Below, in pieces: positions 41,886-51,314 of a stretch of DNA of 64,000 bases. The notes under the pieces were generated by a model. That model had not been told where the DNA came from. It searched no databases and was given only the letters and a program-made list of their open reading frames with translations. The position numbers were made by a program, and so were the translations under genes. The DNA is taken from positions 62,001 to 126,000 of the forward strand of contig JAFLCG010000012.1 in assembly GCA_017303635.1 (NCBI GenBank). Direction: 5' to 3'. The DNA comes from Anaerolineae bacterium. GTDB taxonomy: Bacteria > Chloroflexota > Anaerolineae > Aggregatilineales > Phototrophicaceae. Each line of letters starts with the position of its first letter. Within the stretch, counting starts at the first letter, position 1.

Positions 41886-43235
41886 TTAGACCTCCAGCCG
41901 CCGGTTGAACAGCCAGAACCCGATGGCGAACAGGATGCCGCCAAAGGCGACCAGAACCACTAGATTGAGACCGATGTCCGTCTGATTGGCCGCCAGCTTC
42001 TGGAAGGCGTTGGTCCCCCAGTACAGGATCGAGAGGCGCGCCAACACTTCCGGCACTGCGAAGCCGAAGGCACCGCCCAGCAGCGCCATCCCCAGGTTGA
42101 TGAGCTGACCGATGATCCCGGCCTGTTCCGGCGTTTTGGCGATCCCGGCCACGACTGCGCCGAGGCCGGTGGCCGCCAGCGCTGCCGCGACCATGACCAC
42201 GCCGACCAGCAGCAGGTTATTCCCCCAGATCAGGGTGAATTGACCGGAAAGGACGCTGCCGACGAGCGTCAGTGCAACGAACAATACAATCAACTGGGCC
42301 AGGCAGGTGATGAACGTGCCAAGCATCTTGCCGATCAGGATGCTCAGGCGCGGCGTGGGCGAAATTGCCAGCCGCTGCAGCGTGCCTTGGGTCTTTTCCT
42401 CAAAAATGCTCAGGACACCCTGTTGACCTGTGAACAGCATGAAGAACATCGCCTGAGCCGAACCGAACAGGACGAGGATGGCAGCGGTGCTGTTCGCCCG
42501 CTGACCGGAGACCGTCTGCTCATCAATTCGCACCGCGTTGAAGGCTGCCGTGAATGAGCAGGTGATATTGCGGATGAAGACTTCGCTGCTGGCGACCTGT
42601 GCGATCCCGGAAAATCCTAATTCCGCCAAGGTGGTTTCGACCGTGGTAGCTGCGGCGACGCTGCCCGTCGCGATCTGGTTGCCGATGCTGCTGACGATGG
42701 TTTGCACGACCAGCCCACTCACCGGGCGCCCTGGATTGGAGTAGACTTCCACAGTCGTAGGTTCGATCGGGTTGTTTTGCCCGTAGCTCAGCTTCTGGGT
42801 GAAGTCCGCCGGAATGATGATGGCGACGGTGTAAGTCCCATCGTTGACGCCTGTCCGCGCTGCTTCGGCATCGGTCAGCAGGGTGGCGTCCGTCAGGTCT
42901 TGCAGACTGACATCGCTGGAACTGGATGCGGTATCTTCTGTGCCTGCTGGTGCCGGACAATCCGGTTGTTCTGCTGTACCCGTACCGGGCGGGATGAAGG
43001 CGTTGACGAAGACTTGCCCGAAGTTTTGTTCCCCGTCGCCCGCGTCCTGATTGACAATCGCAATCGGCACATCGCGGATCGGTGCGCCGCTGCTCAGACC
43101 GCCGAAGGCCAGCCCGATGATGGTGGCGATCGCCAGGGGGGCCGCCAGCATCAGGATCAGTAGATTGCGGTCGGTGAAGGTGATATACAGATCTTTGTAG
43201 GCGATCTGCCAGATTTTATTGAGCATTGCCATCAC
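41886..43235 (-). CDS. ABC-2 type exporter permease, proximal gene
   Basis: 449 residues. One N-terminal helix (LLILMLAAPLAIATIIGLAFG) precedes a long extracytoplasmic loop, followed by a cluster of five helices. The coupling block EEKTQGTLQRLAISPTPRLSILIGK is a textbook ABC-2 sequence (E-x-x-G-T-x-x-x-L-x-x-P). Its start overlaps the ATPase stop by 4 bases, and the second permease starts 3 nt after its stop, so the three genes form one operon. Heterodimeric exporters of this type move drugs, lipids or Na+; which, is not determinable. Confidence 0.9.
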   Translation of the reverse strand: MMAMLNKIWQIAYKDLYITFTDRNLLILMLAAPLAIATIIGLAFGGLSSGAPIRDVPIAIVNQDAGDGEQNFGQVFVNAFIPPGTGTAEQPDCPAPAGTEDTASSSSDVSLQDLTDATLLTDAEAARTGVNDGTYTVAIIIPADFTQKLSYGQNNPIEPTTVEVYSNPGRPVSGLVVQTIVSSIGNQIATGSVAAATTVETTLAELGFSGIAQVASSEVFIRNITCSFTAAFNAVRIDEQTVSGQRANSTAAILVLFGSAQAMFFMLFTGQQGVLSIFEEKTQGTLQRLAISPTPRLSILIGKMLGTFITCLAQLIVLFVALTLVGSVLSGQFTLIWGNNLLLVGVVMVAAALAATGLGAVVAGIAKTPEQAGIIGQLINLGMALLGGAFGFAVPEVLARLSILYWGTNAFQKLAANQTDIGLNLVVLVAFGGILFAIGFWLFNRRLEV

Positions 43236-44302
43236 TCCCGCAGGGCGCGCCCGGTTAGGTGCAGGAACACCGCTTCGAGATCGGGTTCGCGCACTTCGAC
43301 CGAGAGTACTTCCACGCCCATTTCATCGGCAATCTGGAGCAGCGCAGGGAGGGCTTTACGCCCACGTTTGGCGTAGACCGTAATCTCGCCATCCATCACT
43401 TGCCCCGAACGCACGATGTGCATGGTGCCGCTGGCGCGTTTTTCGGCCACCAGTTCAGCAGAGCCTTCTGATCCAGTTGCGGGATGGATCGGCGTGGATT
43501 GGTATTCAGCGCGGGTCACGCCGGGTACTTCGGTCTTGAGCCGTTCCAGCAGGGCTGGATTAATCGCCTGTTCGCCTACGTCAAAAATCAGGCGGTCTTC
43601 TTCACCGACCTTCTGAATCAATTCGCCGACGGTCCCCATAGCGATCATCTTGCCGTGGTCGACAATGCCCACACGGTTGCTGAGTTCCTGCGATTCTTCC
43701 ATCAAATGCGTGGTATAAACGACGGTCATCTTGCGTTCGTCGCGCAGGCGCAGCACGGTATCCAGAATCCGGCGGCGGCTCTGCGGATCTACACCGACGG
43801 TAGGTTCGTCCATGTAGACCAACTGCGGCTTATGCAGCAGGCCGACCCCGATGTTGACCCGCCGCTTCATCCCGCCGGAGAAGGTGTCCACCCGGTCTTT
43901 CGCGCGGTCTTTGAGATCCGTGAATTCCAGCACTTCATCTACGCTGTTGTGGAGGTCACGCCCGGACATGCCGTACATCCGTCCGAAAAACTCCAGGTTC
44001 TGGCGGGCGGTCAGCGTGGGATAGAGCGCGATTTCCTGCGGCACCACGCCGAGCAGTTGCTTGGCCTGCATCGGCTGTTGCGTGATGGAAAAGCCACCGA
44101 TTTTGGCTTCCCCGGCAGTTGGTGCCAGCAGCCCGCTAATCATGCTGATGGTGGTGGTTTTGCCCGCGCCGTTCGGCCCGAGCAGACTGAAGATTTCCCC
44201 TTTGCGGATGTCCAGGTCAATCCCCTGTACGGCTTTGACCTCGGTGCCATCTGCCCGTTTATACGTTTTGATAAGTCCCCGTGCCTCGACAATGCTGCTC
44301 AT
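43232..44302 (-). CDS. ABC-2 type exporter ATP-binding protein
   Basis: About 356 residues. Walker A GPNGAGKTT, ABC signature FSGGMKRR, Walker B LVYMDEPT and switch His in VYTTHLMEE are all present. The tail after about 230 holds a further domain, as in DrrA-type exporters. The ATG at 44302 is used: GAGGCAGCC precedes it, and the 59 extra residues of the longer frame (44479) overlap the CobW-type gene and look unlike the family. First gene of an operon with two ABC-2 permeases that overlap or follow closely. Confidence 0.93.
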   Translation of the reverse strand: MSSIVEARGLIKTYKRADGTEVKAVQGIDLDIRKGEIFSLLGPNGAGKTTTISMISGLLAPTAGEAKIGGFSITQQPMQAKQLLGVVPQEIALYPTLTARQNLEFFGRMYGMSGRDLHNSVDEVLEFTDLKDRAKDRVDTFSGGMKRRVNIGVGLLHKPQLVYMDEPTVGVDPQSRRRILDTVLRLRDERKMTVVYTTHLMEESQELSNRVGIVDHGKMIAMGTVGELIQKVGEEDRLIFDVGEQAINPALLERLKTEVPGVTRAEYQSTPIHPATGSEGSAELVAEKRASGTMHIVRSGQVMDGEITVYAKRGRKALPALLQIADEMGVEVLSVEVREPDLEAVFLHLTGRALRE

Positions 44303-44363
44303 GGCTGCCTCTCTATTCAATCGGTCAGTCTGCGCTTTTATACGTAATTGAGGGTGAAATGTT

Positions 44364-45428
44364 TCACGATCGCCGCAACCGCAGCCAGCGCAAGGCAGCG
44401 TCCGCCACCCGTTCGATGTCGGAGGCAGGGGCGTTAGCCGCCAGAGTCGCCTCAAAGCGAGCTTGCAGCGCTTCTGCATTCACCCCGCCGTGAGCGCCGA
44501 TCACTACGATCTGTGTCCGGGCGGGTTGGTCGCCCCAGGGTTCCCCAAACTCCAGGCTGACCCGCCGTCCGACCACATGCAGGATGCCTTTGCGCTCCGG
44601 CTGATCGACGGAGTAGATGAAGCCTTTAGCCCGGAAGATGCTGCTCGGCAGGGTTTCTGTCGCCTTTTTCAGTGACTTGAGCAGTACGGGCTGGTCGGTC
44701 GTCCAACTCCAGGTGTCAAAGACCAGGCTGTGATCAGGATGCTCATGATCGTGGTGATGCTCACCGGCCTCGTGAGCGTGGACTTCCAGCGGTTTGCGTG
44801 CCACCCGTTCGGGATCATAACCGCCCACGCCCAGCAGGAGTTCCAGCGGCACCTGACCGTGGGTGGTTTCCAGAATACGTGCCGAGGGGATGATCGAGCG
44901 CACCCAGTCGCGCACCTGCTGCTTCTGCGCTTCTGTCGCCAGGTCAACCTTGTTCATGACCACAATATCGGCCACGCCTACCTGCGTGAACGCCAGCACT
45001 TCGAACTCCCGCCCCAGCGACCGAATCTGCTCGGTATCAATCACCGTCACGATGCTGTCTACCCGCATCTTGCCCTGGATGGCCGGCAGGTCGAAAGTCA
45101 TGGCGACTTCTAATGGGTCGGAAACGCCGCTGGTTTCGATCAGAATGTATTCCGGCGGATCATCCCGTTTGAGCAGGTCGAGCGCGGCTTGCAGCAGATC
45201 GCCCCGAATCGTGCAGCAGATGCAGCCGTTTGCCAGGCTGACCATATCCCCTTCGACTCCGACCACCAGTTGGCTGTCGATGTTGATGGCGCCGAAGTCG
45301 TTGACCAGCACCGCCACTTTCAGACCGTGCTGCCCACTCAGGATATGGTTGAGGACGGTTGTTTTCCCCGCGCCCAGGAACCCGGTCAGGATGGTGACGG
45401 GGACACGGTTGCCAGTTGCAGAAGCCAT
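44364..45428 (-). CDS. CobW/G3E family GTPase (metallochaperone)
   Basis: 354 residues. Walker A GFLGAGKTT (16-24), switch region VNDFGAINID, the hallmark GCICC metal site (Cys69, Cys71, Cys72), ETSGVSDP and the NKVD GTP-specificity motif. A His-rich stretch HAHEAGEHHHDHEHPDH at about 220-236 is typical of Zn chaperones. The CobW C-terminal domain closes it (IFRAKGFIYS). The family inserts or allocates Zn or Co. No Zur-type box was found upstream. It lies 61 bp before the ABC exporter operon start, possibly cotranscribed. Confidence 0.92.
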   Translation of the reverse strand: MASATGNRVPVTILTGFLGAGKTTVLNHILSGQHGLKVAVLVNDFGAINIDSQLVVGVEGDMVSLANGCICCTIRGDLLQAALDLLKRDDPPEYILIETSGVSDPLEVAMTFDLPAIQGKMRVDSIVTVIDTEQIRSLGREFEVLAFTQVGVADIVVMNKVDLATEAQKQQVRDWVRSIIPSARILETTHGQVPLELLLGVGGYDPERVARKPLEVHAHEAGEHHHDHEHPDHSLVFDTWSWTTDQPVLLKSLKKATETLPSSIFRAKGFIYSVDQPERKGILHVVGRRVSLEFGEPWGDQPARTQIVVIGAHGGVNAEALQARFEATLAANAPASDIERVADAALRWLRLRRS

Positions 45429-45448
45429 AAGCTCAATGCCTCAGACGT

Positions 45449-45482
45449 ATGTAGGAGCGATCCGGCGGGATCGCCCCTACGC
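45449..45482. repeat. Palindrome of the GTAGGxGCG type
   Basis: Starts GTAGGAGCGATCC and ends GGATCGCCCCTACGC, i.e. arms GTAGG(A/G)GCGATCC and GGATCGCCCCTAC around CGGC. It lies in the upstream gap of the CobW-type gene. Head and tail match the RAYT-linked palindromes. Confidence 0.65.
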
Positions 45483-45574
45483 GAACTGTTTGGCTTCTAT
45501 GCTACTTGATGGGTCAGCGGTTCGGGCAGACTGGAAATGCCCAGGGGCATCCCAGCCGAAGACTGCCCACGCTA

Positions 45575-46228
45575 CTAAATCATGAAAACCGCAATCGCCG
45601 CGAAGTGGAGTCCGGTTCCCAGCAGAACACACAGGTGCCAGATTTCATGATGACCGAACAACGGATGTGGGTTGGGCTTCTTTGCGCCGAAGATCACCGC
45701 GCCGATCAGCAGCGGGATGGCTCCCAGCGCGATCAGCACCTGGGATGCCATTTCCAGCCGGGGGAGCGCTTGCGGCAGCACCAGCAGCCCCAGGCAGCCT
45801 GTCAACATGTAGCAAATCACTGAAGGCCAGCCATCGGTTTGCATGATGATGAGTTTGTAGCCTATGCCGATGATAGCAATTCCCCAGATGATGACCAGCA
45901 TCACCCAGCGCCATTCCCCTTCCAGAACGTGATAAAACAGGGGGGTATAGCAGCCCGCGATGACCAGATAGATGGCCGCATGGTCCATCCGCCGCAGCCA
46001 CAGGATCGTTCCCTCGGCAGCCACCGTCAGATGAAAAATGGTGCTGGCGAGGTACATAGCGGTGAGGCTGAGGCCATAGATGAGGGCGGTGATAAAGAGG
46101 GGTGTATCGCGCCAGGTGGCGTAGAGCAGGTAGGTGGTCCCGGCAGCCGCCAGGATCGCCCCAAATAAATGGGTGAAGCCGTTGACAGGTTCGCGCAACG
46201 GTAGCGACGGGAAGCGAACAGCAATCAT
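45575..46228 (-). CDS. Hemolysin III / PAQR family membrane protein
   Basis: 217 residues and seven transmembrane helices. Zinc-binding motifs of the PAQR fold are kept: STIFHLTV (Ser and His), MDHAAIYLVIAGCYTP (Asp) and GHHEIWHLCVLLGTGLHF (His residues in the last helix). The N-terminal PVNGFTHLFG is the family signature. Bacterial members have unclear enzymatic (ceramidase-like hydrolase) or channel-like roles; hemolytic activity is not assumed. Monocistronic, with a 221-bp upstream gap that also holds the terminator of the next operon. Confidence 0.9.
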   Translation of the reverse strand: MIAVRFPSLPLREPVNGFTHLFGAILAAAGTTYLLYATWRDTPLFITALIYGLSLTAMYLASTIFHLTVAAEGTILWLRRMDHAAIYLVIAGCYTPLFYHVLEGEWRWVMLVIIWGIAIIGIGYKLIIMQTDGWPSVICYMLTGCLGLLVLPQALPRLEMASQVLIALGAIPLLIGAVIFGAKKPNPHPLFGHHEIWHLCVLLGTGLHFAAIAVFMI

Positions 46229-46395
46229 ATGCTACTCTCCCTCCACTTAGATTGTCGGTTGTGTTGTGTCACACATCTAGCAGTGTACACCCCCAAGAAT
46301 GAGAGGCGCCTTACAAGCTCAACCGAAATTGTCAGAGTTTTGTCGAAGAAGCATAACGGTGTGTAAAAAACGGGGTTTAAAACCATTCGAGAATC

Positions 46396-46426
46396 AAACG
46401 GGGCGAGTTATTTGCTCGCCCCGTTT
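46396..46426. terminator. Terminator of the nucleoside importer operon
   Basis: A perfect 12-bp stem, AAACGGGGCGAG / CTCGCCCCGTTT, with a 7-nt loop. It lies 24 bp past the stop of the last permease gene (46450, minus strand). Confidence 0.9.
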
Positions 46427-46449
46427 GTCTCGATCAATGCGATAAACCG

Positions 46450-47841
46450 CTAAGCGGCCACCGGAGTCGCCCGTGCCAGACTGATGCCGCCCAGTACAAC
46501 CCAGACAACAACGGCCAGCAGCAGCCCGCCCACCAGGGCAATCGCCAGCGGTTGGAACAGCAGCAGGAACAGCGTCAGATACAGGCCCAGCGTCACGGCG
46601 GCGGCTGCGCCGCTGAACCACACCTTCTGCCGGATGGTATCCACCTTGGCTATGAAGGGCAGGTTGACCGCCATGATGGCGACCGAGATGACGGCGATCC
46701 CCAGAGCGATCGGCAGCGACGAGTCTCCACCAAAGCCCTTTGGTGCAGCGAGCATGCTGGCCGAGATCAGGATGCCGATGACCGCTATCGTCATCAGGGT
46801 GACGTGCAGCAAGCTCACCCGCTGCAATGCTCCCCAGTAGCCGGATGTATAACCCGTCTGGGCCGCCCGCAGCGCCCGGATGAGCTGACTCTGTCGGGTT
46901 TGCAGGGCGTAGATGACCAGCGCCAGCACCGTCGCTACAAACGGGATGATCTGCGGAAGCTGCGAGGGGATTTGTAGTGTGCCGATGCGGATCGCCAGCG
47001 CATCAAAGAAACCGAAGACCAGCGAGGCACCCATCGTGCCGTAAGGATTGCCACCACCCAGGAGCGGTGTTGCCAGAGCGATGAAACCGCGACCGGAGGT
47101 CATATCACGCTGGAACAGGCTCAGATAGCCCATGCTCAGGTGGATGCCGCCCAGCCCGGCGAAGAGACCGCTGAGCAGCAGCGCCTGATAGCGCATCCGC
47201 TGCACTGGGATACCGACCGACTCGGCGGCCGAGGGGTTTTCACCCGTCGCCCGCAGATGGAAGCCGAACGGCGTGCGATACATCAGGAACCAGACGACAA
47301 TCACCGAGATGAACGCCACCCAGGTCATCGCACTCTGGTTGTCAAAAATCTCGAAGAAGGGCGCGCCGATGACCGGGATATCTTTGATGAATTCCGGCAG
47401 TTGAATGAACGGCACCTGCAAGCTGGCGAGCGTGCTGGTATTGCCTCGGTCGCCGGTGAGTTCAAACATGATGGCGACCGTCCCGGCAGAACCCAGGATA
47501 TTGATCGCCAATGAGGCCAGCGTCAAATCCGCCTTGAAGCGCAGGTGGAACACTGCCAGCAGCAGCGACATCAGCATGGCGACGACGACGCCGCTTACTA
47601 AACCCAGCCACGGGCCGATAGCCTGACCGGTTTCCGGACCAAACCACTGCTGGGAATACGCGCTGACGATCACGCCTGTGAAGGCCGCCGAAAGCATGGT
47701 GCCTTCCAGACCGATGTTAGTGACACCCGCCCGACCAGAAATCAATGCCCCTAATGAGGGGAGTAGAATAGGGGTGGTCACGCGCAGAATCGTAGCCAGG
47801 AAGGCTGCGCTGAAAATCCCCTGAATGACACCTTCAAGCAT
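46450..47841 (-). CDS. Nucleoside/BMP-type ABC importer permease, distal
   Basis: 463 residues. Around ten or more helices, starting FLATILRVTTPILLPSLGALISGRAGVTNIGLEGTM, which matches the N-terminal helix and cytoplasmic coupling region (SERAGxxNIGxEG type) of YufQ-like permeases. A further four-helix block after about residue 330 (VTLMTIAVIGILISA on) makes it longer than the usual about 320. Last gene of the BMP importer operon; its start overlaps the upstream permease gene by 8 bases. Forms the transmembrane pore with that partner. Confidence 0.9.
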   Translation of the reverse strand: MLEGVIQGIFSAAFLATILRVTTPILLPSLGALISGRAGVTNIGLEGTMLSAAFTGVIVSAYSQQWFGPETGQAIGPWLGLVSGVVVAMLMSLLLAVFHLRFKADLTLASLAINILGSAGTVAIMFELTGDRGNTSTLASLQVPFIQLPEFIKDIPVIGAPFFEIFDNQSAMTWVAFISVIVVWFLMYRTPFGFHLRATGENPSAAESVGIPVQRMRYQALLLSGLFAGLGGIHLSMGYLSLFQRDMTSGRGFIALATPLLGGGNPYGTMGASLVFGFFDALAIRIGTLQIPSQLPQIIPFVATVLALVIYALQTRQSQLIRALRAAQTGYTSGYWGALQRVSLLHVTLMTIAVIGILISASMLAAPKGFGGDSSLPIALGIAVISVAIMAVNLPFIAKVDTIRQKVWFSGAAAAVTLGLYLTLFLLLFQPLAIALVGGLLLAVVVWVVLGGISLARATPVAA

Positions 47842-49564
47842 TGGCGGGTTGCTCCTTCTTCACAGTGGGGGCCGGTGTGGGTTCTGCGGCTGCACCCCCC
47901 CGCTGGACCCGGCGGTTCTGGAAGAACGTGGCCAGGGCCTCGGCGGTAATCAACAGGATGATGACGGCCTGGATGATGCGGACGACTTCAAAGCTGACCC
48001 CGGCATCCCGCTCCATGAACTGGGCACCAGCTCTCAGATAGGAATACAACAGGCCAGTAAACGGCACCACCAGTGGATTATTGCGGGCCAGCAGCGCCAC
48101 GACCACGCCTTCAAAAGCCAGGCCGATGGAGATATTCAGGATCAGCGTGCGGTGGATGCCCATCGCCAGGTGCGCCCCGGCCAGACCCGCCAGCAAGCCG
48201 CTGAGGGCCATCGCCAGGAGGATGACGCGGCGGCTGTCGACACCGCCATAATCGGCGAACTTCCGGTTGGCACCGACCATGCGGATTTCATAACCCAGAG
48301 TCGTCCGGCTGATGAGCAACCAGGTCGCGATCACTGCGGCGATGACGATGAAAATCGCTACGCTGACCTGGGTTTCCGGGATCAGCGGGAACAGGATGTT
48401 GCCCGCCGGGAAGGGGTCAGAGGCGATGTAACCGGCGTCGGCAGGCTTCAACTGGAAGGTCAGCACCAGTTCATAGAAGCGCTGGGCGACCACGTTTAGC
48501 ATCAGCGAGGCGACCAGTTCGTTAGCGCCCAGGTAGGCTTTCAACAAACCGGGGATCACCCCCCAGAGGAAGCCAGCGGTCATCGCGGAGAGGATGGCAA
48601 TCGGGACTACCAGCCACGGCGGGATATTCCCCCATGCCAGGCAGATTGCACCGGAGACCAGCGCACCGAAGTAGAGTTGACCTTCCGCGCCCAGGCTGAA
48701 CTGCCGCGCTCGGAAGACCACCGCCACCGCCAGACCCACCAGAATGAGCGTCAGCGCGTCCTGGATCCACACCGCCCAGCGGTTAACCCGCTGTAGTGGA
48801 CCCAGCAGGAAGGCATCGAAGGCCACCCCGGTCGCGCTTGACGCTTCCGAGAGCGTCGTACTCAGGCTGACCGGCTCCGCCTTCGCAATGATGGTATATA
48901 CGCCGTCAGCGGGCAGGGCGAAGTCCCCAATCACGGCGTCATTGGTGGAGCGCATGTCTTCAAAAGCAGCCACTTGTTCCTCGGTGGCGCTGGTGCTGGA
49001 TGCTAACGTCACACCGGCTGGATCCAACAGCGCAACTTCGAGGTTCACTTCCGAACGTCGATTGGCGGCATAAGCCAGGACATGGACCACATCGCCAGAC
49101 CGCCCGGCGAAGGTATAGCGTCCTTCGGAAATGGGATTCCGCACACCGGGTTCATTCAGGTCGCCGCCTCGCGCAGCGCCATATTCCAGGTCAACGCCTT
49201 CTTGCTCGACCGGCTCGGCCTCGGACTGCACGCTCACGCGAAATTCGCCGCGGGAGAAGCGCGCCGCGGTATCCATGTTGAAGGCCATCGTGATCAGGAA
49301 GCCGAAGAGTAGCGCTCCGATGACGGTGAGGGTGACGCGCAGCGCCCCCCACTTTAACTGCTGGACAAACAACGCCACGCTGACGCCCACCAGTGCATTG
49401 ACGAACATCAGCCAGCCGGAGCCTTCATTTTCTGCGATGCCCGCACCGACGGCTTCAATAGCCCCACCGCCCAGCACGCGCACCGTCAGGAAGCCAAAGA
49501 CCAGCAGTCCAACTGCAATTGAAATCAAGATGATGGGCAGGTTACGCCCCAGGGACTTATTCAT
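47834..49564 (-). CDS. Nucleoside/BMP-type ABC importer permease with inserted PPC-like domain
   Basis: 576 residues, about 220 longer than YufP-type permeases. Three helices occupy 8-100. Residues about 147-229 then form a beta-rich domain: GRYTFAGRSGDVVHVLAYA, NLEVALLDPAGVTLASS and LPADGVYTIIAKA match the PPC (bacterial pre-peptidase C-terminal) sandwich. The normal permease follows from about 265 with DALTLILVGLAVAVVFRARQFSLGAEGQ, the coupling region. The insert should face outward. It overlaps both its operon neighbours by 4-8 bases. The insert may touch the binding protein, but that is inference. Confidence 0.88.
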   Translation of the reverse strand: MNKSLGRNLPIILISIAVGLLVFGFLTVRVLGGGAIEAVGAGIAENEGSGWLMFVNALVGVSVALFVQQLKWGALRVTLTVIGALLFGFLITMAFNMDTAARFSRGEFRVSVQSEAEPVEQEGVDLEYGAARGGDLNEPGVRNPISEGRYTFAGRSGDVVHVLAYAANRRSEVNLEVALLDPAGVTLASSTSATEEQVAAFEDMRSTNDAVIGDFALPADGVYTIIAKAEPVSLSTTLSEASSATGVAFDAFLLGPLQRVNRWAVWIQDALTLILVGLAVAVVFRARQFSLGAEGQLYFGALVSGAICLAWGNIPPWLVVPIAILSAMTAGFLWGVIPGLLKAYLGANELVASLMLNVVAQRFYELVLTFQLKPADAGYIASDPFPAGNILFPLIPETQVSVAIFIVIAAVIATWLLISRTTLGYEIRMVGANRKFADYGGVDSRRVILLAMALSGLLAGLAGAHLAMGIHRTLILNISIGLAFEGVVVALLARNNPLVVPFTGLLYSYLRAGAQFMERDAGVSFEVVRIIQAVIILLITAEALATFFQNRRVQRGGAAAEPTPAPTVKKEQPANA

Positions 49565-51102
49565 TGATGGGCCTCCATCTCGGCCTCGGTTTGCCGCACC
49601 GCGCCGAGCATATACAGGCCCAGCTTCTCTTCTGTCAGGTCAGGGGTATTGGGGAGGATCGCGGCAATCTCGCCGTTGTACATCACCATGATGCGGTCGG
49701 CCAGCTTCATCACTTCCTGTAAGTCTGCCGAGATCAGGAAGATGGCTAAGCCTTCGGTGCGCTTGTCCACCAACTGTTGATGGATGAATTCAATCGCACC
49801 GATGTCCACACCGCGGGTCGGCTGCGCGGCGATCAGCAGCCGGGGGTTGCTGGAGAACTCCCGCGCCACGATCACCTTCTGCATATTGCCGCCCGAAAGG
49901 GAGCCAACGGGTTGGTCGCCGTGCTGCGCCTTGATGCCGAATTGTTTGATCAGATCGGCACCATTACGGACGACGGTGCCCAGGTTGAGCAGCACGCTCG
50001 AAGCAAAGGGTTCGCGGTAGTAGCGGTCAATAATCAGGTTATCGGCGATGCTCTCTGACCGGGCGACTCCGTTGGTCAACCGGTCTTCCGGGATATGGGT
50101 CACGCGGGCTTCGCGCACTTTGCGCGGCCCCTGGTTGAGGATCATGCTGCCGTCCACGTGGGCTTCCCCGGCGGTTGCATTACGTAGGCCGGTCAGCACT
50201 TCGACGAGTTCCGTCTGACCGTTGCCTTCCACGCCTGCCACACCCAGGATTTCGCCCTCGTAAACGGTGAAGCTGGCCTGGTTGACCAGTTTACGCCCGG
50301 CTTCGTTGGCGTAAGTCAGTTTATCCACCTTCAGGACGGGTTTACCACGCTTCACCGGCGGCTTATCCACCTGCATGAAGACTTCACGCCCGACCATCAT
50401 TCTCGCCAGTTCCGGGATGCTGGTGCCTTTGGTTTCCACCATGCCCACGGTCTGCGCGGCGCGCATCACTGTGACCCGGTCGGAAATTTCCATCACTTCC
50501 CGCAGCTTGTGGGTGATGAAGATGACCGTCTTGCCTTCCGCGATCAGGTTGCGGATGGCAGCGAACAGGTCATTGGTTTCTTTGGGTGTGAGGACGGCGG
50601 TGGGTTCGTCCAGAATGAGGATTTGCGCTCCTCGATATAGGGCTTTGAGGATTTCCACGCGCTGGCGCATCCCGACCGGCACCGTATCGACCCTGGCCGT
50701 GGGATCAACCTGTAAGCCATAGGTCTTGGAAAGCTGCTCGGTATCCCGCAGCGCCTGCCGCCGGTCGACCGTGAATCCGCTGCCCGGTTCTCGCCCGAGC
50801 GCAATGTTCTCGGCAATCGAGAAGGAGTCCACCAGCATGAAGTTCTGGTGCACCATGCCGATGCCCATGTCAATGGCTTTGTGCGGCGTTGGAATGTGGA
50901 CAATCTGATCATTGAGCAGAATCTCGCCGGAGGTAGGCTGTTCCAGCCCGTAGAGGATCTTCATCAGCGTGGATTTCCCCGCGCCGTTTTCCCCTACGAT
51001 GGCGTGAATTTCGCCCTTTTCAACCGTCAGCGAGACATTCTGGTTCGCCCGTGTCCCGTTCGGGTATACCTTGACGATATTCCGGGCTTCAAGAAGGGGC
51101 AT
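49561..51102 (-). CDS. Nucleoside/BMP-type ABC importer ATPase (double domain)
   Basis: 513 residues with two fused ABC domains, as in YufO and RbsA. The first has GENGAGKSTLMKILYG (Walker A), VGMRQRVEILKAL (signature) and LILDEPTAVLTP (Walker B). The second has the degenerate loop GVAGVEGNGQTEL, a good signature LSGGNMQKVI and LIAAQPTRGVD. This asymmetry is normal for the family. It powers uptake with the two permeases encoded downstream. Its start is separated from the binding-protein gene by a hairpin that probably lowers downstream expression. Confidence 0.93.
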   Translation of the reverse strand: MPLLEARNIVKVYPNGTRANQNVSLTVEKGEIHAIVGENGAGKSTLMKILYGLEQPTSGEILLNDQIVHIPTPHKAIDMGIGMVHQNFMLVDSFSIAENIALGREPGSGFTVDRRQALRDTEQLSKTYGLQVDPTARVDTVPVGMRQRVEILKALYRGAQILILDEPTAVLTPKETNDLFAAIRNLIAEGKTVIFITHKLREVMEISDRVTVMRAAQTVGMVETKGTSIPELARMMVGREVFMQVDKPPVKRGKPVLKVDKLTYANEAGRKLVNQASFTVYEGEILGVAGVEGNGQTELVEVLTGLRNATAGEAHVDGSMILNQGPRKVREARVTHIPEDRLTNGVARSESIADNLIIDRYYREPFASSVLLNLGTVVRNGADLIKQFGIKAQHGDQPVGSLSGGNMQKVIVAREFSSNPRLLIAAQPTRGVDIGAIEFIHQQLVDKRTEGLAIFLISADLQEVMKLADRIMVMYNGEIAAILPNTPDLTEEKLGLYMLGAVRQTEAEMEAHQ

Positions 51103-51238
51103 ATAGTTGTTCCTGCGATAGCATCAAACCCCGGGGTTAGCCCCTGGGGCTGACAAAGAATTGGGTTGTGCGCTAAATCTTAACCAGCAAAAACCGTTTC
51201 GCAAATAAGGTTTACGTTTTGGTCTATTAGCTATTCAA

Positions 51239-51264
51239 CAGGGACGCCTGTATAGGCGTCCCTG
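51239..51264 (-). terminator. Hairpin between binding-protein and ATPase genes
   Basis: An 11-bp perfect stem, CAGGGACGCCT / AGGCGTCCCTG, with a 4-nt loop. It lies 51 bp past the bmp stop codon (51315). It probably acts as a partial terminator or 3'-end stabiliser, giving more binding protein than transporter. Confidence 0.75.
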
Positions 51265-51314
51265 CAGCATCTTCAAGCCCTCCCCGATGAGCGAGGAGGT
51301 TTAGAGAAGTACGA

